Part shown: positions 1 through 8,091 of the stretch, in pieces
Numbering within the stretch: position 1 is the stretch's first letter
How the letters are laid out: each line of letters starts with the position of its first letter
Assembly (NCBI RefSeq): GCF_019278465.1
Contig: NZ_CP058983.1
Coordinates: forward strand, 1,549,501 to 1,613,500
DNA from: Tenacibaculum sp. AHE14PA
GTDB lineage: Bacteria; Bacteroidota; Bacteroidia; Flavobacteriales; Flavobacteriaceae
Direction of reading: 5' to 3'
DNA: 64,000 bases
The notes under the pieces: generated by a model
The model's database searches: none
The model's input: only the letters and a program-made list of their open reading frames with translations
Told to the model about the DNA's origin: nothing
Made by a program: the position numbers and the translations under genes

Positions 1-731
1 ATAGCGCTTCAAACATTAAAGCTAAAAACTTAGCTAATGAAGTAATTGCAGGTTATCCTCTTATGGATGCTAGTGAAGTTACTGGAGGTTTTAATAACGT
101 TGGTACACCAGGATGGATCTGGGGATTTGATGTTACTTTAGCTAACGGTTTAGATTTAGTTTCATGGTGGGGTCAAATGGATGTATTTACATACAGTTAC
201 CAATGGGCTGGTGATAAAAAAGGAATGGATGATGTTTTATATGCTTCTATAGATGCTAACGACATTAGAAAAACTCAATTTGATCCTACTAACGACTTAC
301 AACCTAGAAACAAGTTTTATAATGGTGCTAGAGTTATTGGTGGACAAAGGAACATTGAAGATGATTATGTATTCATGAGAGTTGCTGAAATGTATTTATT
401 ATCTGCTGAGATGTCAGCTAAAGAAGGTATGGATGGTGATGCTAAAAGTACTTTAAAGCAATTATTATCAAAAAGATATACTAATGCTGCTGATTATGCT
501 TATGTTGATGCATTAGCTGGTAGTGCATTATTAGATGAAGTTATTTTAGAAACAAGAAAAGAATTATGGGGTGAAGGAAAGAGTTATTTATCTATGAAAA
601 GGAATAAGCAAATGATGACTAGAGGTACTAATCATGTTTTTCTTTCTGGATTATCTATTCCTCATACAGATGAAAGATTAACTTATCCTATTCCACGTTC
701 AGAAGTTCAAAATAACCCTTTTATTAACTAA
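1..731 (+). CDS. SusD/RagB family outer-membrane lipoprotein, C-terminal part (5' end outside window)
   Basis: The reading frame is open from the left edge (first full codon at base 3), so this is the 3' part of a longer gene; the first internal Met at 63 is not the start. The protein has the TPR-like C-terminal half of SusD/RagB proteins: a segment around VFMRVAEMYLLSAE (the usual Rxx-E-YLLxAEA region), ELWGEGKSYLSMKR, and the typical SusD ending YPIPRSEVQNNPFIN. SusD proteins are surface lipoproteins that pair with a SusC TonB-dependent transporter to capture glycans or peptides; the SusC gene would be expected upstream, outside the window. The substrate cannot be told from this fragment. 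The lipoprotein gene that follows is probably in the same operon. Confidence 0.93.
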   Translation, partial: SASNIKAKNLANEVIAGYPLMDASEVTGGFNNVGTPGWIWGFDVTLANGLDLVSWWGQMDVFTYSYQWAGDKKGMDDVLYASIDANDIRKTQFDPTNDLQPRNKFYNGARVIGGQRNIEDDYVFMRVAEMYLLSAEMSAKEGMDGDAKSTLKQLLSKRYTNAADYAYVDALAGSALLDEVILETRKELWGEGKSYLSMKRNKQMMTRGTNHVFLSGLSIPHTDERLTYPIPRSEVQNNPFIN

Positions 732-743
732 TAATATATATTT

Positions 744-782
744 AGAAAGCTTTCTATAATTACAGAAAGCTTTCTATAATTA
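744..782. repeat. Tandem direct repeat of a palindromic 19-mer
   Basis: Two identical 19-bp units (744-762 and 764-782) separated by one base. Each starts with the perfect 12-bp palindrome AGAAAGCTTTCT followed by ATAATTA. It lies between the susD-like stop and the next lipoprotein gene. The two palindromes could fold separately or pair with each other in RNA, so a processing or partial-termination site that sets the susD:lipoprotein ratio is possible, as is a protein-binding site. The function is inferred only. Confidence 0.6.
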
Positions 783-804
783 TATTTTTTGAAAACCAAT
801 AATT

Positions 805-1539
805 ATGAAAAAATATTTATTTTTATTTTTACTTTCTATCTCTTTTTTAACCTTTACTAGTTGTGAAGAACAAATTGAAACATCTGATTTAAAATATATC
901 TCTTTTGGAAAAACTGATGTTTCTTTTGACGTATCTGAAGGGACAGAAGCTTCTCAAGAATTTTATTTCTACACTACAAATAAATCTTCTAGCGATAAAA
1001 CGTTTAATATAGAAGTATTGGAAGCTAGTACTGCTGATGCAGGGTTTTATTCTATACCTTCTACTGTGACAGTTCCAGGAGGATCTAATAAAGGGATGAT
1101 TTCAATTTCTATAACTGATGGGACTTGGTTAGATACAGACCAAACTATCATGTTAAGATTAACTTCAGATGAATACGCAGTTGGTCAAGTTGCTACTTAC
1201 AATGTTTCTAGACTTTGTGGTGCAGGAACTGTAAAACTTGCAATGGATATTACTTTTGATGATGGTTATCCTGAAGAAATTGCTTGGAGAATTTTAGATG
1301 CTACAGGAGCAACTGTAATAGCAAGTGCTACTCCATTCGGTTATGGTGCATATGCTGATTTAGAAGACGGTATTTCTGTTGCTGCTGGGTGTTTACCTGA
1401 AGGAGATTATACACTAGAAGTATATGATTCTTATGGTGATGGAGGTCATGGTTACAGCGTTAAAGCCAACGGGGCTACTATCGCAACAATAGCGCAAGAT
1501 AGTTTTACAAGTTCTGCAGCTATAGCTTTTACTTTATAA
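805..1539 (+). CDS. Surface lipoprotein downstream of SusD
   Basis: The 244-aa product has an N-terminal signal peptide with lipobox LTFTSC (Cys20), so it is a predicted lipoprotein, probably on the cell surface. The middle part resembles Calx-beta/DUF4843-like beta-sandwich modules found in Bacteroidetes cargo. The C-terminal about 100 residues, with DDGYPEEIAWRILD and LEVYDSYGDGG, are of a type that recurs in secreted Bacteroidetes proteins (DxYGDGxxG loop). It lies 74 bp after the SusD gene, across a tandem palindrome, and is followed by a strong terminator, so it is probably the last gene of the SusCD operon. A substrate-binding accessory role (SusE/F-like position) is inferred from location only. 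Confidence 0.8.
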   Translation: MKKYLFLFLLSISFLTFTSCEEQIETSDLKYISFGKTDVSFDVSEGTEASQEFYFYTTNKSSSDKTFNIEVLEASTADAGFYSIPSTVTVPGGSNKGMISISITDGTWLDTDQTIMLRLTSDEYAVGQVATYNVSRLCGAGTVKLAMDITFDDGYPEEIAWRILDATGATVIASATPFGYGAYADLEDGISVAAGCLPEGDYTLEVYDSYGDGGHGYSVKANGATIATIAQDSFTSSAAIAFTL

Positions 1540-1562
1540 TATTTTAAATATTTAAGCGAAAG

Positions 1563-1591
1563 AACCACCTCTAACGAGGTGGTTTTTTTTT
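1563..1591 (+). terminator. Intrinsic terminator of the SusD/lipoprotein operon
   Basis: A 9-bp perfect stem AACCACCTC / GAGGTGGTT (1563-1571 with 1576-1584) with loop TAAC runs straight into an uninterrupted T-tract. Confidence 0.95.
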
Positions 1592-1605
1592 ACAATAAAT
1601 TCAAC

Positions 1606-1613
1606 TACATTTG
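1606..1613 (+). promoter_or_regulatory. -7 box TACATTTG of rlmB
   Basis: A perfect match to the Bacteroidetes -7 element TAnnTTTG, only 4 bases before the ATG at 1618. Transcription would therefore begin at or next to the start codon, giving a leaderless or nearly leaderless mRNA. No good -33 TTTG is seen; that position falls in the terminator T-tract. Confidence 0.6.
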
Positions 1614-1617
1614 CAGC

Positions 1618-2355
1618 ATGGAAGAAAACACTACTATTTTTGGTATTAGAGCAATTATTGAGGCTATTGAAAGTGATGCATCAATTAACAAAGTATATCT
1701 ACAAAAAGGACTTAGAGGCGAGTTATTTTTTGAATTAGATAAGTTATTACGAAAAAACAAAGTATCAACTAGTGTTGTTCCTATAGAAAAACTTGATAGA
1801 TTGTCTAAGCACAGCAATCATCAAGGAGCTGTTGCTAAAATTTCTCCAGTAGATTTTCATGATTTAGAAACATTAATTGAAACTACTTTAGAGTCTGATA
1901 AAATGCCTTTATTCTTACTGTTAGATCAGGTATCTGATGTACGTAATTTTGGTGCTATTATTAGAACTGCTGAATGTACTGGTGTTAACGGAATTATCAT
2001 TCAAAAAAGTGGTAGTGCTCCTGTAAATGCTGAAACTATAAAAACATCAGCTGGTGCAGCTTTTAAAATACCTATCTGTAAAGTAGATCATATTAAAGAT
2101 GCTATGTTTCAATTACAAGCGGCAGATATAAAAATGGTTGCTGCTAGCGAAAAAACAGAAGATTCTGTTTTTGATGTTGATTTAAACCAACCAATGGCAA
2201 TTATAATGGGTTCTGAGCACAAAGGTGTAAGTTCTTCTGTTTTAAAAATGGTAGATTACAAAGCCAAATTGCCTTTACTTGGTGAAATTGAATCTTTAAA
2301 TGTTTCAGTTGCCTGTGGTGTATTTCTATATGAAACACTAAGACAACGACAATAA
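1618..2355 (+). CDS. rlmB: TrmH/SpoU-family 23S rRNA (guanosine-2'-O-)-methyltransferase
   Basis: 245 aa when started at ATG 1618 (MEENTTIFGIRAIIEAI). An in-frame upstream Met at 1579 lies inside the preceding terminator and is rejected. The N-terminal SpoU substrate-binding domain (FGIRAIIEAIE, then KHSNHQGAVAK) is followed by the SPOUT knot with its three motifs: DQVSDVRNFGAIIRTAE (motif 1), IIMGSEHKGVS (motif 2) and ESLNVSVACGVFLYE (motif 3). RlmB uses S-adenosylmethionine to methylate the 2'-O of G2251 in the 23S rRNA P loop. Another TrmH paralogue is possible, but length and the N-terminal domain fit RlmB. It is a single-gene unit between two terminators. Confidence 0.9.
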   Translation: MEENTTIFGIRAIIEAIESDASINKVYLQKGLRGELFFELDKLLRKNKVSTSVVPIEKLDRLSKHSNHQGAVAKISPVDFHDLETLIETTLESDKMPLFLLLDQVSDVRNFGAIIRTAECTGVNGIIIQKSGSAPVNAETIKTSAGAAFKIPICKVDHIKDAMFQLQAADIKMVAASEKTEDSVFDVDLNQPMAIIMGSEHKGVSSSVLKMVDYKAKLPLLGEIESLNVSVACGVFLYETLRQRQ

Positions 2356-2362
2356 TATAAAT

Positions 2363-2392
2363 AAAAAACCTGCTGTATAGCAGGTTTTTTTT
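2363..2392. terminator. Bidirectional intrinsic terminator between rlmB and the rhomboid gene
   Basis: A 12-bp stem AAAAAACCTGCT / AGCAGGTTTTTT with a GTAT loop. A and T runs on both sides make it usable by the convergent genes on both strands. Confidence 0.93.
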
Positions 2393-3101
2393 ATTCTTCT
2401 TTATAAAAACACTTATAATGTATTTCTGGTAGTTTAGTTAATTCAACCTCTTCGTTAATTTCAGGTGGCATATAATTACCTTCTTCATCAAACAAATCGT
2501 CAAAATCAGTTTTAGAAAACTGATATTTCTCTTTTACTATACCTATATTTCTATAAAAAACAGCTAAAATAAGGCCGGATATCAAACCAGAAAGATGACC
2601 TTCCCAAGACATACCTTCTTTAATTGGTAATACATACCAAATCATACTTCCGTAGAGAAAAATTATAATTAACGATACTGCTACCAATCGATAGTGTTTT
2701 CTTATTATTCCACTAAAAAAAACAAAACTAAAAAGCAAATAAACGATTCCACTAGCACCAATATGGTATGAACTAGTAGCAATAATCCAAGTTAAAAAAC
2801 CTGTTAATAAAGCTCCTGAAATTAAAACTTTTAGCGCTACCTTATTATAAAAATAAAAAAGACAAGTAGAAAGCACAAATAAAGGAACCGAGTTATTAAA
2901 AAGGTGACTAGTATCACTATGTATAAATGGAGATGCTAAAACACCTCTTAGACCATAAATTTTTCTGGGTGCTACACCGTATTTATTAAAATTTAAACCG
3001 AAAGTAATTTCTATCCAATAAATAAACCATATTAGAAAAACAAAAATAAACGGAATAAGAAAAATGTTGTTCGAAAATTTTAATTGAGTAACTGTTTTCA
3101 T
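2391..3101 (-). CDS. Rhomboid-family intramembrane serine protease
   Basis: 236 aa from the ATG at 3101 (MKTVTQLKFSNN). A longer start at 3155 would add 18 residues and run into the rarA promoter region, so the shorter start is preferred. About six hydrophobic helices are visible. The catalytic dyad is present: Ser in HIGASGIVYLL (GxSG) and His in SWEGHLSGLISG. The loop HSDTSHLFNNSVPLFVLS corresponds to the HxxxxHLxxN segment of rhomboids. The C-terminus is an acidic cytoplasmic tail. Rhomboids cleave transmembrane segments within the lipid bilayer; the substrate is unknown. It is divergent from rarA. Confidence 0.9.
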   Translation of the reverse strand: MKTVTQLKFSNNIFLIPFIFVFLIWFIYWIEITFGLNFNKYGVAPRKIYGLRGVLASPFIHSDTSHLFNNSVPLFVLSTCLFYFYNKVALKVLISGALLTGFLTWIIATSSYHIGASGIVYLLFSFVFFSGIIRKHYRLVAVSLIIIFLYGSMIWYVLPIKEGMSWEGHLSGLISGLILAVFYRNIGIVKEKYQFSKTDFDDLFDEEGNYMPPEINEEVELTKLPEIHYKCFYKEE

Positions 3102-3163
3102 CGGTATGAAAATAACAAAAACAAATCCAAACAACAATTTCGGAACATCTGTCATAAATCTTT

Positions 3164-3171
3164 TATATTTT
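3164..3171 (+). promoter_or_regulatory. Probable -7 box TATATTTT of rarA
   Basis: Seven of eight bases match TAnnTTTG. It lies 6 bases before ATG 3178, again implying a very short leader. The region is shared with the divergent rhomboid gene. Confidence 0.4.
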
Positions 3172-3177
3172 TACATC

Positions 3178-4449
3178 ATGAATGAACCTTTGGCAGAAAG
3201 AATACGTCCACAAAAATTATCAGATTATATTAGTCAACAACACTTGGTTGGAGAAAGCGGAATTTTAACAAATCATATTAAACAAGGCATCATTCCTTCT
3301 TTAATTCTTTGGGGACCTCCTGGTATCGGAAAAACAACATTAGCAAATATTATTGCCAATGAATCTGGCCGTCCTTTTTACACCTTAAGTGCAATAAGTT
3401 CGGGCGTGAAAGATGTTAGAGAAGTCATTGAAAAAGCTAAAAAAAGTGGTGGATTGTTTACACAAAAAAATCCTATTCTATTTATTGATGAAATTCATCG
3501 TTTTAGTAAATCTCAGCAAGATTCTCTCTTAGCCGCCGTAGAAAAGGGATGGGTTACTTTAGTCGGCGCAACAACTGAAAACCCTAGTTTTGAAGTGATA
3601 CCTGCCCTACTCTCTCGCTGCCAAGTATATATTTTAAATTCTTTTGATAAAAATGATTTAATAGCTCTTTTGAACAGAGCGATGAAAAAAGACGATCTTA
3701 TATCACAAAAAAAGATAACACTAAAAGAAACCGATGCCTTATTGCAAGTATCAGGTGGAGATGCTCGTAAATTATTAAATATTTTTGAATTATTAGTAGC
3801 GGCTGATGATGAGATTGAAATTACAAATGAATTAGTTTTATCTAAAATTCAGAAAAATACCGTTCGTTACGATAAAACTGGCGAGCAACATTACGATATT
3901 GTTTCGGCTTTTATAAAATCGATAAGAGGTAGCGATCCTAACGGTGCTGTGTATTGGTTGGCTAGAATGATTGAAGGTGGCGAAGATGTGAAATTTATTG
4001 CCCGTAGGCTTCTTATTGCTGCTTCAGAAGATATTGGTAATGCAAACCCTACTGCCTTTATTATGGCCAATAATACATTCCAGGCTGTGTCTGTAATTGG
4101 TTATCCTGAATCTAGGATTATATTAAGTCAATGCGCTATTTACTTAGCTAATTCTGCAAAAAGTAATGCTTCTTATATGGCAATTGGCGAAGCTCAGAAC
4201 TTAGTAAGAACAACAGGAGATTTATCAATTCCGTTGCACTTAAGAAATGCTCCCACAAAACTAATGAAAGATTTAGATTATGGTAAAGAGTACCAATATT
4301 CACATAATTATGCTGGTAACTTTGTGAATCAAGAATTTTTACCTGACGAAATAAAAAACACAAAGCTATATGAACCTGGTAATAATGCTCGAGAAAATCA
4401 GTTTAGAGAATTATTAAAACAACGCTGGAAGGATAGATATAATTATTAA
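3178..4449 (+). CDS. rarA: Replication-associated recombination protein A (RarA/MgsA), AAA+ ATPase
   Basis: 423 aa starting [18 protein letters not shown] at 3178; an in-frame start at 3106 lies within the upstream promoter region and is rejected. Walker A is GPPGIGKTT, Walker B is [15 protein letters not shown], the sensor 1 region is [13 protein letters not shown], and a GGDARKLLN sensor 2-like segment follows. The C-terminal MgsA tetramerisation domain contains [23 protein letters not shown] and [14 protein letters not shown]. RarA acts at stalled replication forks with SSB and polymerase clamps. Length and motif order are normal for the family, and it is followed by its own terminator. 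Confidence 0.96.
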   Translation: MNEPLAERIRPQKLSDYISQQHLVGESGILTNHIKQGIIPSLILWGPPGIGKTTLANIIANESGRPFYTLSAISSGVKDVREVIEKAKKSGGLFTQKNPILFIDEIHRFSKSQQDSLLAAVEKGWVTLVGATTENPSFEVIPALLSRCQVYILNSFDKNDLIALLNRAMKKDDLISQKKITLKETDALLQVSGGDARKLLNIFELLVAADDEIEITNELVLSKIQKNTVRYDKTGEQHYDIVSAFIKSIRGSDPNGAVYWLARMIEGGEDVKFIARRLLIAASEDIGNANPTAFIMANNTFQAVSVIGYPESRIILSQCAIYLANSAKSNASYMAIGEAQNLVRTTGDLSIPLHLRNAPTKLMKDLDYGKEYQYSHNYAGNFVNQEFLPDEIKNTKLYEPGNNARENQFRELLKQRWKDRYNY

Positions 4450-4453
4450 AAAA

Positions 4454-4478
4454 GAGCGCTAAAATAGCGCTCTTTTTT
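4454..4478 (+). terminator. Intrinsic terminator after rarA
   Basis: The stem GAGCGCTA / TAGCGCTC (4454-4461 with 4465-4472), loop AAA, is extended by A/T pairs and followed by six T. It can also serve the convergent minus-strand gene. Confidence 0.93.
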
Positions 4479-4498
4479 AATCTAATTTTAAATAGAAA

Positions 4499-5242
4499 TT
4501 AAAACTTAACTTCGTATTTCTCTATAACTTTTATACTTTCTTTATAATATTCAGCAATCCAAATACCATTATTTTTGTATAAAACTCCGTTTTTATCCTT
4601 CAAAATAAAAACATCTTTCACATTTGTTTTTAATATTTGAAACATAACTTCTGGTTTTGTGTTTACCAATTGAAATCCGTTAGGGATTGATTGCGCATAT
4701 AAACTTATTGCTTTTGTTTCATTAACACTATTCTCTACAGCTATTTTAAGCTCTATAACTTTAGGTTTAGTTTCATTTGTTCTTATAACAGATTCATCAA
4801 CTTCTTCACCTTTAAAAGGAACATAGTTATACTCTATAGCTTCAATAGATTTAAAAGCATTTCTTATAGACTCATGATATGCCTTCTTGTAATCTTTCTG
4901 TTTACTTTTTCCCTTCGTAGATGTTAAAACAATATTATTAAAACAATCACGTAATTCAATAATCGTATTTACAGAAAACAAACCAGACTCATTCTTTACA
5001 TCTCCTGTTAAGGCCAAACATCTATTTTTAAACAAATCTTTAGGTAATTTCTCATCCGATAAAATAGCCGTAAAACCATATTTATTGAATAAAAACTTGG
5101 TTAATGAACTTGTTTGATATTGATCCTCTTTTTTAACAAAATCAAATTTCTTAGGCACAATTACATACTTATAATTGTTAATGTTTTTTTGAGCAAAGAT
5201 TGATGCTGATAGCATCAAAAAAATAAAAAGTAATTTATTCAT
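4499..5242 (-). CDS. Secreted conserved hypothetical protein
   Basis: 247 aa with an N-terminal signal peptide (MNKLLFIFLMLSASIFAQ, cleavage after FAQ likely) and no lipobox. The start of the mature part, NNYKYVIVPKKFDFVKKED, belongs to a recurrent Flavobacteriaceae family without assigned function: a beta-rich first domain (about residues 20-130) with two Cys (RCLALTG and LRDCFN), then a charged linker and a second small domain. It lies 28 bp from the HAD gene on the same strand, so they may be cotranscribed. Periplasmic location is inferred. Confidence 0.75.
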   Translation of the reverse strand: MNKLLFIFLMLSASIFAQKNINNYKYVIVPKKFDFVKKEDQYQTSSLTKFLFNKYGFTAILSDEKLPKDLFKNRCLALTGDVKNESGLFSVNTIIELRDCFNNIVLTSTKGKSKQKDYKKAYHESIRNAFKSIEAIEYNYVPFKGEEVDESVIRTNETKPKVIELKIAVENSVNETKAISLYAQSIPNGFQLVNTKPEVMFQILKTNVKDVFILKDKNGVLYKNNGIWIAEYYKESIKVIEKYEVKF

Positions 5243-5270
5243 GTTTATTATAAATTATATAAAAATTATT

Positions 5271-5948
5271 TTACAAATATTGTTTTAATTGCAATAATGA
5301 TTTAATATTTACCACTCCTTTTTTAGGTGTAGTTTCATTTGTAAAATGAATCGCTAACATACCACAATTTAAAGCACCTAAAATATCTGCTTCATAACTA
5401 TCTCCTATCATTATAGCTTCTTTTGCTATTGTTTCTGCTTTCATTAAGGCAAACTCAAATACTTTAGGGTTTGGTTTCTTAACACCCACACTTTCCGAAG
5501 TAATAACTTCTTTAAAATATGTATCTATTCCTGCTTTTTGCATCTTTAAATTTTGAACTTCTTCAAAACCATTCGTTATTATATGCAATTCATATTTTTG
5601 TTTTAAATACTCTAAAACCTCCACAGTTCCTTCAAATAAATGATTATAATTAGGTAAGTATTTAATATAATCTTCAGAAATGATACTAATTAAATCGTCT
5701 GATATTTTATAGTTTAAAGCATCAAAAGTTTCTTTTAACCTACCATATCTTAAAGTTGATTTAGATACTTTTTCATCTCTATATAGCTTCCAGTATTTTA
5801 AATTAATAGGTAAATAAATGTTTAAAAATTCATCTACCTTCAATTTTACACCCTGCTCTTCAATAATTTGTTTAAAGGTTAGTTTTGAATTTTTATCAAA
5901 ATCCCAAAGTGTGTGATCTAAATCAAAAAAAATATGTTTTATATTCAT
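5271..5948 (-). CDS. YjjG-family HAD phosphatase (noncanonical pyrimidine nucleotidase type)
   Basis: 225 aa. HAD motif I FFDLDHTLWDFD is at the N-terminus (nucleophile Asp10 and Asp12), motif II ITNGFEEVQ in the middle, motif III Lys in VGVKKPNPKVFEFA, and motif IV IGDSYEADILGA. The helical cap (residues about 20-90) and WDFDKNS context match the YjjG/TIGR02254 group, whose members dephosphorylate pyrimidine nucleoside monophosphates including modified ones. Exact substrate specificity is inferred. It sits in a minus-strand run with the polysaccharide-deacetylase-like gene 30 bp upstream. Confidence 0.88.
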   Translation of the reverse strand: MNIKHIFFDLDHTLWDFDKNSKLTFKQIIEEQGVKLKVDEFLNIYLPINLKYWKLYRDEKVSKSTLRYGRLKETFDALNYKISDDLISIISEDYIKYLPNYNHLFEGTVEVLEYLKQKYELHIITNGFEEVQNLKMQKAGIDTYFKEVITSESVGVKKPNPKVFEFALMKAETIAKEAIMIGDSYEADILGALNCGMLAIHFTNETTPKKGVVNIKSLLQLKQYL

Positions 5949-5977
5949 ACTAATATAGTGCCCAAAAAGGGTTTTAA

Positions 5978-7282
5978 TTAATTTCTAACTATTTTAAGCA
6001 TCGAACTATATACCCGCCTCCAACCTTTCCATCGTTGATAATTACCTAAACTTTCATTATGAAAAACGGTAATAAAAAGTCCGTTTACAGTTTTCACTTC
6101 GTTTTTAAGATCTCTAATTTTACCTAATGACTGTTTCGGTGTCAGCTTCAGGTAATCATTTAAAGTTGTATCAATTAAAGCAAACGGAAATACTTTTAAA
6201 GGTGTTTGAATTTCAAATTCTAAATCGTAAAAATAAAAAGGAGTACAGGTTCCTGCCCTAAAACCAGTATGACTTGCATATCCCATCGAATAATCTTCCT
6301 CTATCTCTAGATCGATTAAATTCTGATATGTTTCAGGCAAAGATAATCGTAAATAATGCTGTCGTGAACGGCGTATTGGCATATTTATAATGTTTTCTAA
6401 CCGTTCTTTTTCTTTCTTTAACATATCACTATTATTCATAGTGTAATATGATGGGTGTAAACCTACCCGAGCATAATCTACCGTGTCTTTTATTAAGAGC
6501 TTAAACTTTCTTTTTGATGCTGATACATTGGTATCAAAAGTAGTATAATCACCTATTAGGAAGAAAAAAATAGTTCTTACTTCATATATTTTTTTTAACT
6601 CTATTATTGATTTAAAAGTATTGAAAGGATCTCTTTTTATATTAAACAAAACTGCTAACCTATCCCAAATTGTAAATATTTTTAAATGTGATGCATCTTT
6701 TAAAAACCCACCTACAGTTCTAACAAAACTTTTATACTTGTATGCAAAAGCATTGTCTACATCAACTGTAGAGATATATTGATATTTTCTTACAGAATGC
6801 TCATAATCGGGGAACTTAACTTTTAAAGTTTCTAAAAATTTATATGCCCAAATATCAACTACTGGCTTTTCTAAAAAACCATGTTTAAAAGCAATACTAT
6901 TTTTTGCCGTAAATCGTCCATGTTCATCTTTTACTTGTGGTAAATACTCTTCATATCTAGATACCAAATAAAAGCTTGCAGCAAAAATATCAAAAGGTAT
7001 TTCTGATTGTTCGTCTGTTGGAAAAAAGCAAGGAATATCATCCCATTTTTTAAAAATCACTTCAAAATCTTTCACTCCTTGCTGAAACAATAATTCGTTA
7101 CTTTTTACAAAAAACTCTTTTCCTAAAGCTACGTTTGTATACGAAAACTTAGGTCCATTATACGCAACAAACTCTTCTACTTTACCTGTAAAATCGATAG
7201 GAATTTGCAGTATGCGTGTAAAAATATGCTTAAAAACATACCGAACACGAGGCGTAATTTTATGAGTATAAATAAGTATCAT
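5978..7282 (-). CDS. Polysaccharide-deacetylase-like (NodB-fold) protein
   Basis: 434 aa with no signal peptide. The N-terminal about 150 residues (YNGPKFSYTN, FDIFAASFYLVSRYEEYLP) are the alpha/beta domain (DUF7033-like) that precedes the deacetylase fold in a common Bacteroidetes family. The NodB-like part starts at YISTVDVDNAF (metal-binding Asp pair) and has VGLHPSYYT (H-x-S metal motif) and the C-terminal FITVFHNESL. These enzymes remove acyl groups from amino sugars or handle exopolysaccharide; the real substrate here is unknown. It is 24 bp downstream of radC, probably in one transcription unit with the next two genes. Confidence 0.85.
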   Translation of the reverse strand: MILIYTHKITPRVRYVFKHIFTRILQIPIDFTGKVEEFVAYNGPKFSYTNVALGKEFFVKSNELLFQQGVKDFEVIFKKWDDIPCFFPTDEQSEIPFDIFAASFYLVSRYEEYLPQVKDEHGRFTAKNSIAFKHGFLEKPVVDIWAYKFLETLKVKFPDYEHSVRKYQYISTVDVDNAFAYKYKSFVRTVGGFLKDASHLKIFTIWDRLAVLFNIKRDPFNTFKSIIELKKIYEVRTIFFFLIGDYTTFDTNVSASKRKFKLLIKDTVDYARVGLHPSYYTMNNSDMLKKEKERLENIINMPIRRSRQHYLRLSLPETYQNLIDLEIEEDYSMGYASHTGFRAGTCTPFYFYDLEFEIQTPLKVFPFALIDTTLNDYLKLTPKQSLGKIRDLKNEVKTVNGLFITVFHNESLGNYQRWKGWRRVYSSMLKIVRN

Positions 7283-7306
7283 AGTATTAAAGATATGTGC
7301 AAACTA

Positions 7307-7993
7307 CTATAGTATACCTTCGTCTGCAAAGCTAAAATACGTTTTTTCAGTAATTATTAAATGGTCTAAGAGTTTTATATCTAAAGTAGCTCCAGCTTCT
7401 TTAATTTTATTGGTAAGTTCAATATCTGATTTACTAGGGCTTAATTTTCCTGACGGATGATTATGAGATACAATAATACCTACTGCTGATAACTTTAATG
7501 CCTTTTGATATAACAATCGTACATCTACCAAAGTTGCCGTAAAACCTCCTTTACTTAATTGATGTTTTGCTAATATTTTATTTGAATTATTTAAATACAA
7601 CACCCAAAACTCTTCATGTTCTAAATCTCCTAAAAACGGTTGTAATATGGTAGCGGCGTCTAATGAGCTTTTTATTTTTGAAACCGTATTACTTTCTTTA
7701 AACTGTCTTCTTTTCCCGAACTCTAAGGCTGTTATTATTGAAATTGCCTTTGCCTCCCCTATTCCTTTAAATTCCATTAATTCTTCAATAGATAATTTTG
7801 CTAAAGTGTTTAAATCATGATTTACGGAGGCTAATATTTTTTGAGATAACGCAACCGCACTTTCTTCTCTATTACCTGAACCTATTAAAATAGCAACTAA
7901 CTCTGCATCCGATAAAACAGATTTACCTTTTAGCATTAATTTTTCACGAGGCCTATCATCTAAAGCCCAAGATTTAATTGATATCTTTTTCAT
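7307..7993 (-). CDS. radC: RadC-family JAMM/MPN domain protein
   Basis: 228 aa. The N-terminal UPF0758/helix-hairpin-helix region (KSWALDDRPREKL, LSDAELVAILIGSGN, LMEFKGIGEAKA) is followed by the JAMM metal motif SHNHPSGKLSPSKSD, with two His and a terminal Asp as zinc ligands. Despite the historical name, a DNA repair role is not established for the family; a DNA-linked metalloenzyme is suspected. It is first in a minus-strand run of up to four genes, divergent from trkA. Confidence 0.94.
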   Translation of the reverse strand: MKKISIKSWALDDRPREKLMLKGKSVLSDAELVAILIGSGNREESAVALSQKILASVNHDLNTLAKLSIEELMEFKGIGEAKAISIITALEFGKRRQFKESNTVSKIKSSLDAATILQPFLGDLEHEEFWVLYLNNSNKILAKHQLSKGGFTATLVDVRLLYQKALKLSAVGIIVSHNHPSGKLSPSKSDIELTNKIKEAGATLDIKLLDHLIITEKTYFSFADEGIL

Positions 7994-8033
7994 CTATTAC
8001 AGTATCAGAATTATAGATAAATATAATTCATTT

Positions 8034-8065
8034 TTTGCACAACCAAAAGAAGCACAGTATCTTTG
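8034..8065 (+). promoter_or_regulatory. Promoter of trkAH
   Basis: TTTG at 8034-8037, then 20 bases, then TATCTTTG at 8058-8065. Both elements and the spacing fit the Bacteroidetes primary sigma-factor consensus. The ATG follows at 8092. Confidence 0.75.
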
Positions 8066-8091
8066 CATTCTATCATTTTTCAAACTTACAT

